Shown here piece by piece: positions 1 through 8,000 of a stretch of DNA of 21,491 nucleotides. The notes under the pieces are model-generated. The model worked only from the letters and a program-made list of their open reading frames with translations. It had not been told where the DNA came from and searched no databases. Each line of letters starts with the position of its first letter. The stretch's first letter is position 1. The position numbers and the translations under genes are program-made. The DNA comes from a virus, in IMG/VR virus record IMGVR_UViG_3300009151_000469, positions 1 through 21,491 of that record; one strand, written 5' to 3'.

Positions 1-266
1 GCTGTTACGTTTGTCCAGGACACGGTAGTTGTACCGATGGCTTTCATCTCAAGGTACCACACCGAGACGCCATCACTTGGAACACCGATAAAGGTAATTG
101 CCAAGTTTGCGACAGGGGATGCAATTCTTACTAGTCCACCGTTAGTTGGATTGATGGAGTAAGCTCCGCCAAGACCAGTGTAGCTTTGAATGCGTGAAGA
201 GTATGCAGCGCCGTTTACAGCATCGTTAGATTGCTGTAGCGTCTGTGGTACCATTGAGATTGCCAC
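1..266 (-). CDS. Putative phage structural protein, partial (3' end outside window)
   Basis: An open minus-strand frame of 88 codons starts at a GTG at 264..266 and runs off the left edge. The start is chosen because AAAGGA lies about ten bases upstream, just past the stop of the preceding 83-residue gene. An in-frame ATG at 252..254 is an alternative. The protein begins AISMVPQTLQQSNDAVNGAA and continues with alternating polar and hydrophobic residues typical of a beta-rich tail protein. No catalytic motif, signal peptide or membrane segment is visible. It is the most downstream gene seen of the minus-strand tail and adhesin run, so a virion or tail-fibre role is likely from position. The family is not recognised. 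Confidence 0.7.
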   Translation of the reverse strand, partial: MAISMVPQTLQQSNDAVNGAAYSSRIQSYTGLGGAYSINPTNGGLVRIASPVANLAITFIGVPSDGVSVWYLEMKAIGTTTVSWTNVT

Positions 267-291
267 TATTATTTATCCTTTGCTTGGATTA

Positions 292-543
292 TTATTCAGG
301 TGATGCTTCAATTGAAAGTGAAGAGTCAAACCCACTGCCATTCCACTCTGCCTTAGCAGCGTCAGAAATCTTTGGTGGATAGAACGTTCCGCCTTCATAT
401 GTCCAGCCTCGTGATGGTGTAACGACGTTTGTAGATATCTCAACCGCGTCAAAGAGCTCGGTCATGTTGCCGAGCCCTTCTTCGCTGTCGGAAACAACAA
501 CGTTAACTACATCTACACCAGAGATTAGCGCGAATTTAGCCAT
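292..543 (-). CDS. Small tail-region protein of the G-W-T-Y type, 83 aa
   Basis: The protein starts MAKFALISGVDVVNVVVSDS, and its middle carries GWTYEGGTFYPP (residues 46-57). This combination of an N-terminal beta hairpin with V-V-N-V-V-V-x-D and a later G-W-T-Y-x-G-x-x-F-x-P-P is one I associate with small proteins next to tail-fibre genes in aquatic T4-like phages. Their function is not established. A clear ribosome site (AAAGGAGAAAC) precedes the ATG, and the gene sits 28 bases after the glycine-rich adhesin. It may be an adhesin accessory, chaperone or small decoration protein; none of these can be shown here. A partial relative lies at the far right end of the window, at 21346..21491. 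Confidence 0.8.
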   Translation of the reverse strand: MAKFALISGVDVVNVVVSDSEEGLGNMTELFDAVEISTNVVTPSRGWTYEGGTFYPPKISDAAKAEWNGSGFDSSLSIEASPE

Positions 544-571
544 TTATGTTTCTCCTTTTCGATCAGTTAAC

Positions 572-3500
572 TTAAACTACAGCTTTGTCGAAGTAGCGAA
601 CGATAGCAAGACCATCGCCGCCATTTCCACCGTATGGTTGGTATGCATAGTACTGGCAGTCTGAAATATCGACGTAAACTACGTCGCCAGCATCAAAGTA
701 CAAGAACTCCCAGCAGACATCGAAGTATGCTGCGTTATCAGGAGCTGGAACTGTCTGCCAGCCTGATGGAACAGTTGAACCTGCAGTGTTACCTGAGGCT
801 GTACCTGCGATGTAGTTGTTGGTTGTAATTGCAGAGAATTGAATATCGTACGTTGGACGATCTTCGCGGATGATAACACCCTGGTAGTTCTTCCAACGAA
901 CTGTTGGACGAACGCGCTTTGGCAGACCAGAGAAGTTATTGCTTGTTACGCCTGTTGGTGCAGTCTGAAGACGAGCACCGACGATAGGGAAGATAAGTGC
1001 AGTGCGTGGAAGGATTGGGAATGCCTGCCATGCTGTTACTACCTTTGCGTTTCCAACGTCTTGAATCGTAACCTGTAGACCGTATGTACCACCGGCAATG
1101 TTAGCAGGTGATGACTGCTGAATTGCCTGAGCGTTATACAACGCTGTCCACTTGTAGGCATCTGAGGTGATCGTGTCATACGCAACGGCTGTACCAGCTG
1201 ATACGTGCTGACGAGTTGTTTGTGGAGTGTTACCGAGGTTTGCACCACCACCACCACCGCCGCCGCCGGTGTTAACAACACCGTCGATACCGCGTGAGTA
1301 ATAGTCAACTACACCAGCTGCTTGCGTTGAGTTGTAAGCAACGAGCCATGTTCCGCCGCCCTTACCGCCGCCCGCGTTTCCGCGACCAGGTACTGTTGCA
1401 AACTGCGTGGTGCTTGTCCAACCTGCGCCGCCACCGCCACCTGCTAGTGGGATACCGTATGCAGATCCGCTGTTAAGACCAGATGGGATAACACCTGGGC
1501 CACCGTCACCGGCAGCAGAAGGCATGTAAGCGTTAGTGCTCGAGCCTGTTGTAGACGTGTTCCACATTGCGTATCCACCAGCGTTTCCACGCATTGGGAA
1601 CGTCTGGAACGACGATCCAGCTGTTGAGTTCCAACCAGAGCCATATGTAAATGACGTTGTTGCGCTGTTAGTTGGCATGTACATAATTCCGTTACCGCCA
1701 ATGCCACCTGCGCCGCCACCGCCACCTGCTAGTGTAGGAAGAGTACCAAGTGTGCCTGAGGCACCAGCAGCGTGTCCGCCGTTGTTTGCACCTTCAAGGC
1801 CGTATAGCCAAGCTGACACCGAGGTGTTATAGGTTCCGCCACCGCCGCCGCCTTCAGCAGCAACTGTTGCGGACGTTACGATTGGAGACATTCCTGGCTG
1901 GCCAGCATATGTGTACGTACCATCGTTTGCACGCTTTAGAACTGTTGAAGTTGCCGCAAGTTCAAGCTGTGGATACATTAGGTAGAATTCCATCGTCGTA
2001 CCTGTTGCAGACTGTGCTGCCTGGTACGCGGTAGCGCCTAGACGCATCCACGCGGTTCCTGTTGGAGCCTGTGCGGATACACCGATACGTACCGGGTACG
2101 ATGATTGTGGCATCTGAGCCGTTGTAGATGCAACCGTTGTGATTGGAAGAACGTTGGATAGACCAAGGCTGCGACCAAGTGAGTTGTAATCCTTGTCAAA
2201 GTACTCGAGGAACGCTTGCACTGGGCGATACTGCTGTGCGGTACCACCTGCAACCGCAAAGAGAGTACCAGTGTACGTGTTTCCTGCGATAGACTTAACA
2301 AAGCGATGTCCAACCTCAAGGTCAGACCCTGCTGTTGAGTTTGTCTGCAGAACAAGAACGTTATCATAAGCGTAAAGTGGCTGCTGGTAAGCTGTAACAG
2401 ATCCACCAACCTCAAGCTGCATGTTGTCGAACCAGAACACGGTGCTTGCCTGCTGTAGAACGATCGTAGGGTAGATAAGCTGTCCCCATGATCCGTAGCC
2501 GTAAACGCCGTTTGCAGTTGACGCAGAGAACGAAGGGGTTGTGAACGTGCCTGAAATACGACGCCATCCAGTCTGACCAACAGTTTGGTTAGATCCTAGG
2601 ATTTGAGTACCTGTTGGCGTTGCAAACGTTAGAGGCACGGCTGTAATAGCAGCTGTTGTTGCCAAGCTAAGTGTTAATACGTTTCCAGAGACACCTGTAA
2701 TTAGCGCACCTGACGCCATACCTGTACCAGTTACACTCATACCAATTAGAAGCTGCGATGCGTCTGTAACTGTTACGGTTGTTGCCGTGTTTGCAGCTGT
2801 TCCGTTAACTGTTACTGATCCACCAAAGCCGACCATTGGAGTAGGCGTTATCTGACGGACGAAGAATCCGTTAGCTGTACCGGCATCAATTGATGACGTT
2901 GTACCAGTTGAGGTGTTACCTGTTGTGTACGACGTGTTTGATTGCGCCATGTAGCCACCAGACGACACCGAGGTTGAACGAAGCTGGAATAGGATCGGTG
3001 TCGATGAGGACACTGCCAAGTTAGCTGATACGTACACGGACAAGCTGTAGGTTTGACCTGGTTGATAAGGAATACCAGCAAAGCCGTTGTTTGTCGTAGA
3101 CGCTGTAACGCTAGACGTGTTGTTAAGGTTTGACCAGTTGAGCCACGTTGGGTTACCGGTTGAGATAGCTGAACCTGTTGTTGCCTGTAGAGCGTTAAGT
3201 CCGAAGGTTCCAGTGTATGAGAACGTTACAGACTGCGCTGATAGGACGTTGGTTGTAGGCGTTGATACAGTTACCTGTGTAAGGCTATCAATGCTAAGAA
3301 TGACCGCGCCTGTTCCGATACCTGAACCGATAACAAACATTCCAACCTGCAGGTTAGTTGTGTCGCTTACCGTTAGCGTTGAAGAGCTTTGAGCCGCTGT
3401 CACGGTACGAGTAAATGGTACCTGCATTTCAGCCAACTTGGTAGGAATACCGGCGTTGGTGATTGAAAGTGTTGCAGCGTTTGTTCCGTATACGCGAATG

Positions 3501-4309
3501 TAGTTTGATGACAGCGTTGTTGCATCTTCAAGCTGCGCAACCTGAGGCTGCAGCAAGTTGTTAGATAGATTTTGTGTGTTTGGCGACGATACGGAGTTAA
3601 GTCCCATAGCGTTGCTGAGATACGTACCATTAGATACGTTATTGTAGAAGATTGAGCCTTGCTTAACGTTAGCTGTACCTTGGTCAAAGCGGACAACCAC
3701 GTTTACCGCTGTTGAGGTGTTAGCTACAGAGAGAGTAACTACGTTGCCTGATACAGAAACTACCTGGGTGTTTGTTCCAAGGTTAGTACCTGATACCAAC
3801 TGACCGGCTGTGATTCCGTTTGCGTTAGGGAACACGATAATAGATGAAGCGCTAGCTGCACCTGTTGCGTAGCGGAAGATGACGTCAGCGTCCCACTGGG
3901 CAAAGGAGTAGTCAAAGTTAGAGTTGGTTAGGTAGTTTGCTATGGTAATATTACCAAATGTTGTAGTACCACCGTTACCGCCTGGAAGGGTGTTTGTGTA
4001 GTCAGACGCGGACGCGATTGCGCCTTGTCCACCTTGTCCACCTGCACCGATGTTAATCGCGTAGCTAGTACCTGGAGACACGTCAACGTTCTTGACTACA
4101 ACTGCTCCACCACCACCACCGCCACCTGCACCGATATCAGAACCGCCACCGCCACCGCCACCTGCACCGACAAGAATTACCTGTGCGCTTGTGACGCCAG
4201 TTGGTGCTGTCCATGTGCCGTTTGCTGCGAAGGTTGCCTCTTTGATTGTTACACGACTGGAGTTGTCGTTAGGAAAGACAATAAAGTCTTTACTTGAGGA
4301 GATCGCCAT
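572..4309 (-). CDS. Glycine-rich modular tail adhesin / receptor-binding protein candidate, 1245 aa
   Basis: Residues about 24-119 look like the start of a phage glycine-rich domain: F-x-A-N-G-T-W-T-A-P-T-G-V-T, then Gly runs at 50-68, then V-S-P-G-T-S-Y-A-I-N-I-G-A-G-G. Glycine-rich segments resume at 819-1026, and the usual closing strand (G-G-D-G-L-A-I-V-R-Y) ends the chain at 1230-1239. Between these parts sit non-glycine modules. About 121-207 resembles a jelly-roll opening followed by a short beta module. Further beta modules lie at 308-365 and 508-563. A carbohydrate-binding-like beta sandwich ends in W-F-D-N-M-Q-L-E (626-633), another ends in Y-P-Q-L-E-L (779-784), and a further domain fills about 1030-1222. 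Polyglycine II bundles form the tips of some phage adhesins (T-even gp38 is the known precedent), so host-surface contact is the likely role. The ribosome site GGAAGG precedes the ATG. Function is inferred from composition and context. Confidence 0.82.
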   Translation of the reverse strand: MAISSSKDFIVFPNDNSSRVTIKEATFAANGTWTAPTGVTSAQVILVGAGGGGGGGSDIGAGGGGGGGAVVVKNVDVSPGTSYAINIGAGGQGGQGAIASASDYTNTLPGGNGGTTTFGNITIANYLTNSNFDYSFAQWDADVIFRYATGAASASSIIVFPNANGITAGQLVSGTNLGTNTQVVSVSGNVVTLSVANTSTAVNVVVRFDQGTANVKQGSIFYNNVSNGTYLSNAMGLNSVSSPNTQNLSNNLLQPQVAQLEDATTLSSNYIRVYGTNAATLSITNAGIPTKLAEMQVPFTRTVTAAQSSSTLTVSDTTNLQVGMFVIGSGIGTGAVILSIDSLTQVTVSTPTTNVLSAQSVTFSYTGTFGLNALQATTGSAISTGNPTWLNWSNLNNTSSVTASTTNNGFAGIPYQPGQTYSLSVYVSANLAVSSSTPILFQLRSTSVSSGGYMAQSNTSYTTGNTSTGTTSSIDAGTANGFFVRQITPTPMVGFGGSVTVNGTAANTATTVTVTDASQLLIGMSVTGTGMASGALITGVSGNVLTLSLATTAAITAVPLTFATPTGTQILGSNQTVGQTGWRRISGTFTTPSFSASTANGVYGYGSWGQLIYPTIVLQQASTVFWFDNMQLEVGGSVTAYQQPLYAYDNVLVLQTNSTAGSDLEVGHRFVKSIAGNTYTGTLFAVAGGTAQQYRPVQAFLEYFDKDYNSLGRSLGLSNVLPITTVASTTAQMPQSSYPVRIGVSAQAPTGTAWMRLGATAYQAAQSATGTTMEFYLMYPQLELAATSTVLKRANDGTYTYAGQPGMSPIVTSATVAAEGGGGGGTYNTSVSAWLYGLEGANNGGHAAGASGTLGTLPTLAGGGGGAGGIGGNGIMYMPTNSATTSFTYGSGWNSTAGSSFQTFPMRGNAGGYAMWNTSTTGSSTNAYMPSAAGDGGPGVIPSGLNSGSAYGIPLAGGGGGAGWTSTTQFATVPGRGNAGGGKGGGTWLVAYNSTQAAGVVDYYSRGIDGVVNTGGGGGGGGANLGNTPQTTRQHVSAGTAVAYDTITSDAYKWTALYNAQAIQQSSPANIAGGTYGLQVTIQDVGNAKVVTAWQAFPILPRTALIFPIVGARLQTAPTGVTSNNFSGLPKRVRPTVRWKNYQGVIIREDRPTYDIQFSAITTNNYIAGTASGNTAGSTVPSGWQTVPAPDNAAYFDVCWEFLYFDAGDVVYVDISDCQYYAYQPYGGNGGDGLAIVRYFDKAVV
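2621..2788 (-). repeat. Short beta module copy 3 in the glycine-rich adhesin
   Basis: Residues 508-563 of the 1245-residue protein read T-V-T-V-x-D-A-S-Q-L-x-I-G-M-S-V-T-G-T-G-M-A-S-G-A, then V-S-G-N-V-L-T-L-S. Two further copies lie upstream in the same protein (3215..3388 and 3689..3847), and one lies in the separate 1205-residue protein (5665..5871). The repeat is visible in protein, not as exact DNA identity. Confidence 0.65.
3215..3388 (-). repeat. Short beta module copy 2 in the glycine-rich adhesin
   Basis: Residues 308-365 read T-L-T-V-S-D-T-T-N-L-Q-V-G-M-F-V-I-G-S-G-I-G-T-G-A, then V-T-V-S and a closing V-T-F-S-Y strand. It aligns by eye with copy 3 over most of its length. Confidence 0.65.
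3689..3847 (-). repeat. Short beta module copy 1 in the glycine-rich adhesin
   Basis: Residues 155-207 contain G-I-T-A-G-Q-L-V-S-G-T-N-L-G-T-N-T and V-S-G-N-V-V-T-L-S, closing with V-V-V-R-F. This is the most diverged copy: the usual G-M is G-Q, and the opening strand is shorter. Confidence 0.55.
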
Positions 4310-4325
4310 TGTTTAGATACCTTCC

Positions 4326-4631
4326 TTAGTTAACGAGAACGCCAGAGATGAGGAAATCCACCGCTGCTGCTGCGTCTGCTGTGACTGAAATTGTTTCAGT
4401 TGCGTTTAGAACCTGACGTGTGTCAAAGTTCACTGTTCCGTTTGCAGGGATCTGCAGGCCGGTGCAAAATGAAAGTCCGTTAAGCAATACGGTAAATGTA
4501 CGCGTGTTGGACGTCTTGTTTGATGCTGTGATGCTTGTTACGATTGCAGTGTTTGATGCTGGAACTGAATACGTTGAGGAATCAGTTAAAGCAGCGGTTC
4601 CTGCACGAAAACGAACGACTGTTGTTGCCAT
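4326..4631 (-). CDS. Small beta-rich structural protein, 101 aa
   Basis: The sequence is almost all short beta strands: Y-S-V-P-A-S-N-T-A-I-V-T-S-I (residues 21-34), T-F-T-V-L-L-N-G (45-52), I-P-A-N-G-T-V-N-F-D (61-70), and a closing F-L-I-S-G-V. This Y-x-V-P-A-x-x-T-A-x-V-x-S pattern is one I recognise from small proteins of unknown function in phage tail regions. They may be decoration or fibre-associated proteins. The ATG shares its A with the TAA stop of the preceding 112-residue gene (TAATG), which indicates translational coupling. There is no enzyme motif, signal peptide or membrane helix. Function is inferred only from neighbours. Confidence 0.8.
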   Translation of the reverse strand: MATTVVRFRAGTAALTDSSTYSVPASNTAIVTSITASNKTSNTRTFTVLLNGLSFCTGLQIPANGTVNFDTRQVLNATETISVTADAAAAVDFLISGVLVN

Positions 4632-4969
4632 TATGCGAGTACCCCCATATAGCTAAGGATTGATAGTGAGTTTGATTCGGTTTGAATAGCAGTTAACTTG
4701 GTAGTTCCTGCCGAGTTGACTGCTGCTACCTGAGTGGTACCTGCAGTGTTGACCGCTGAAACCTGTGTGGTTCCGGCAGACGAGATTGAAGTGAGCTGGG
4801 TGTTGGTAGCAGCCACGATGTCGCTAACTCCAAGAAGAGTTCCCAACGTTTCGAGGGCTTTGGCAACAAACACCAAGTCTTGGGCGCTGTATGTACTTGC
4901 GGATAAGCTGTCTGTAATCTCTTGCTTTACCGCAGTAATCTGCGTTCCAAGTGATGAATAATCAGCCAT
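4631..4969 (-). CDS. Alpha-helical phage protein with 11-residue repeats, 112 aa
   Basis: The N-terminal half is predicted helical (I-T-A-V-K-Q-E-I-T-D, then D-L-V-F-V-A-K-A-L-E-T-L-G-T-L-L-G-V). Residues 60-92 are three consecutive 11-residue repeats of the form x-A-V-N-x-A-G-T-T-x-V. An 11-residue period fits a right-handed coiled coil. The D-L-V-F-V-A-K-A-L-E-x-L-G-x-L-L-G-V segment resembles small structural proteins in aquatic tailed phages that I cannot name further. The ribosome site AGGTAG precedes the ATG. The gene follows the 1205-residue structural gene after a 77-base gap containing a hairpin, and is coupled to the 101-residue gene. It could be a fibre trimerisation element or connector; this is inferred. 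Confidence 0.78.
   Translation of the reverse strand: MADYSSLGTQITAVKQEITDSLSASTYSAQDLVFVAKALETLGTLLGVSDIVAATNTQLTSISSAGTTQVSAVNTAGTTQVAAVNSAGTTKLTAIQTESNSLSILSYMGVLA
4694..4792 (-). repeat. Three tandem 11-residue (33-base) coding repeats
   Basis: Residues 60-92 of the 112-residue protein divide exactly into TSISSAGTTQV, SAVNTAGTTQV and AAVNSAGTTKL. The invariant core is A-G-T-T, with hydrophobic residues at positions 3 and 11. Confidence 0.8.
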
Positions 4970-5007
4970 TTACTACCTACTTTCCTTGCTCGATTATTGA
5001 TGTAAAT

Positions 5008-5050
5008 ATAACATGACTCGAAACTTTTAAGTGTGTCTTTGTCATGTTAT
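5008..5050 (-). terminator. 10-bp inverted repeat at the end of the 1205-aa gene, possible weak terminator or processing hairpin
   Basis: ATAACATGAC at 5008..5017 is matched perfectly by GTCATGTTAT at 5041..5050, with a 23-base loop. The right arm overlaps the TAA stop of the 1205-residue gene. No clear run of T follows on the minus strand, so an intrinsic terminator is doubtful. An RNA-processing site, mRNA-stabilising hairpin or protein-binding site fits equally well. Confidence 0.4.
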
Positions 5051-8000
5051 GCCTGGGCTTCTGACCATGAAATACGGGCAGAGATGTTAGATGCAACTGT
5101 TCCGATATTTGTCGCAAGAATGATAAGTACGTCTGGTCCCGCTGGGAATCCAGGAGTAGATACCGTTCCGTTGCCGCTAAGAATGGAGTTTCCAAGTTCG
5201 CGGATACCGGTTAGGTCGTATACAGATGAGTTGTACGCGTTGGCACCAGCGCCGTTTTCCGTGAAGAATGAGAACACGGAATCGCCGCCGTTTACCCAGC
5301 CACTAGGAGCTGCTGAGGTAATTGTTCCAGTTCCACCAGGAGCTGCAACGTTTAGAGACGAGTTAATCGTGATCTGACTTGCGGTAGGAACGATGGTGAT
5401 CGGTGCGTATGGAACGTTGTAACCAGTCTGCCCAGTGAAGCCAGTGACCGTGACGTACTGGCCTACAGAGAACGCGTGGTTAGAAGATGTTGTGTACGTA
5501 ATAGATGATCCGTTTGATGACGCAACTGTTGAGCTGATCGAGTAGTTAGGAACACCGCCGCCACCAATGCCGGTGTTGTCAAAGTAGAACACCTGTGCCA
5601 GTGAGTTAAGACCAGGAATATCACGACCCCAGTCATCTGGGATGCCTGAGTATCCAGCCATTGGAGTGTACGTTGCCGTTCCGCCCTGTGTAACGGTGTT
5701 AAGCGCGGCAGCGGACATCGTGATTACCGAGCCTTGAACGGCTGCAACCGTCGTGTTAGCTGCAAACGAGGATGCCATACTAGAGGTACCGGTAATTACC
5801 ATACCGGTGACGATACCCGTCATACCGCCGTTTTGTCCGATGTCATTAACGATCATCTGATTTGCACCTTGTGAGATTGACACGTTGGCACGAGTAATTG
5901 CTAGTTGATTAACTGTCCAGTTAGTATAGCCAAACTGTGCTGGGTTCATAAGAACGTCAATACGGAACGCTCCGTTGGTCTGAACACCAATTGACTTAAG
6001 TGCAAGTTGCATGCGGTTAAGAAGTTCACGCTGTCCAAAGTTACGTCCGAGAGCGTTATCAACTGATGGCGCTACGCGAAGAGCAACAAGAGGACGAGCG
6101 ATACCTGGCTGAACTGCTAGGTACTTAGTCATACCTCCTGTGAAGAGAGGCAAGAGATCAGCGTCATAGCGGCCGTCCATGATAACGGACGAGCCCCAGT
6201 GTTGAATGATTGGCGAGCAGGTGATTCCGATGGTTTGAACTGCAACCTGTGAGTCACCACCTGAGCCTGTAAACGATGAGTCGGTAACAAAGATTACCTG
6301 ATCTGTTGTTCCAGCGATTGTAAACGGACGGTCAGGATACGCGTAGGTAATTGACTGACGACGCTGAACTGTTAGAGGATATGCCTTAACAGTGTTGTTG
6401 TAGTCGCCGATCTGCGTATACTTCATGATCTCGCCGTTGACGTCATCCTTTACCCAAAGGTAACCATTTGGTGGCCAATCGTGGGTATTTTCAATGTAGA
6501 TGGTAGTGTCGTTTGGCCCAAGAGTACCACCGCGAATACCTGAGGCACCTGCAACCATTCGAGTGTTCTGAATTGGCTCGGTTGTTACCTCATAGCGAGC
6601 TGGAAGGTTACCAGACTTTTGATAGGCAAGCTGGTTGGAGTTGTTTTGCGGCCAACGGTGACAGTAGACGACCTTTCCACCCTTAGCACGCATACCGAAA
6701 CGAATTGTTCCAGCGCCATACCAGGAGTAATCGATGAAGATCATCTGCATCTTAGTAACGTCAAGGTGATAACCTGATGGACCATCTCCATCAAACTTAT
6801 CTAGGTTCCACTCGTCTTGAGCTACACGGATAATCTGGCTGAGAGTTGCGCGAACTCCGATAGTTGTCGCACCCTTATAGGCAGGTGAGATTGTCAGTGA
6901 TGTGTCAGAGTTAACGTTGATGATCTTGTAGCTCGAGCCTTTGATAACAATCATGTCGTTTGTTACTAACTGCTCGCGGAAGAGCGTTGAAACTCCCACA
7001 ACTCTGTTAGAACCAAAGGTCACGTTAAGACGACCTTGGATCAACTTCTCAGAGTGACGACGAGCAACGTACATTTCTTGTCCATCATACTCAAACCAGA
7101 ATCCGTTTTGATCGTCAAAAAGACCCGCACGAGTTGCAGCGCCATACCACGTATGCGCGTGAGCATAGATGTTTGGACCAGCTGATCTTAAGTCGTGGTA
7201 AGGAACTGTAGATGTAAGAAGTACCTGGTATTGGAAGGTGTTGCTATCAGTTACAGCTGTAACTGGCCAAAGTCCATTAAACGGATTGTAAGTTTCATTA
7301 ACCTGTGCGTTCTCTATAAGAATCTCTGCGCCAACTTGAAGGCCATGATCCTCTACGCAAACTACGGTGACCGTAGCGAGCTGACCGGAGGTACCGGTGT
7401 TAAGAGAAAGTGAGTCAATGTTATACGTTGGAGTAAACTTACAACCTGTTGAGAACTGAACTGACTTACCAGCCTGGTAACGGAAGTAACGACGTGTCTG
7501 ACGAATTGTCTGTGAACCAGGAACTGGAAGCACTGTAGCGAGAGCTACACCGGCGTCATAAGGACGATGAATGATGTATCCTTCAGACTTAACGATAATG
7601 CGTGCAGTAACTGGAACGGTAACGCTTGTCTGAACGCGGCCAAGACTAAAGATCATCTGACGAACGTTAGGGACCTTTGACACGTAGTAGTCACCGTCAA
7701 CTGAGTTTGTACCAGAGATCGAGATCGGTGTGCCTGGGAATAAACCGTGAGGGTTTGTAAATGTAATGGTGATGTTAGACGCTGGAGTTGCAGAGTCAGA
7801 CACCGCCTGGAACGTGTTCATCGTGTTCTTAGAGCCGGTGTACGCACCAAGTCCTGGGTAATCTCCGCCTGGAATATGCGAAGATGAATACGTATCTCCA
7901 GCGTAGACAGCGGTAAGGTTTGGATAGATAATTTCTCCAGCAACCTGACCCTTAGCGTAGTATCTAAACGAGTATGAGGTAGGGGCGTCGTAGACAGCAA

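Noticed and set aside
4092-4316. Plus-strand frame with long proline runs
   Set aside because: It is the complement of glycine codons in the adhesin gene, with no ribosome site or independent support.
4977-5377. Two extra short frames around the end of the 1205-residue gene
   Set aside because: Both overlap the clear 1205-residue frame. Their sequences show no family features and have no ribosome site.
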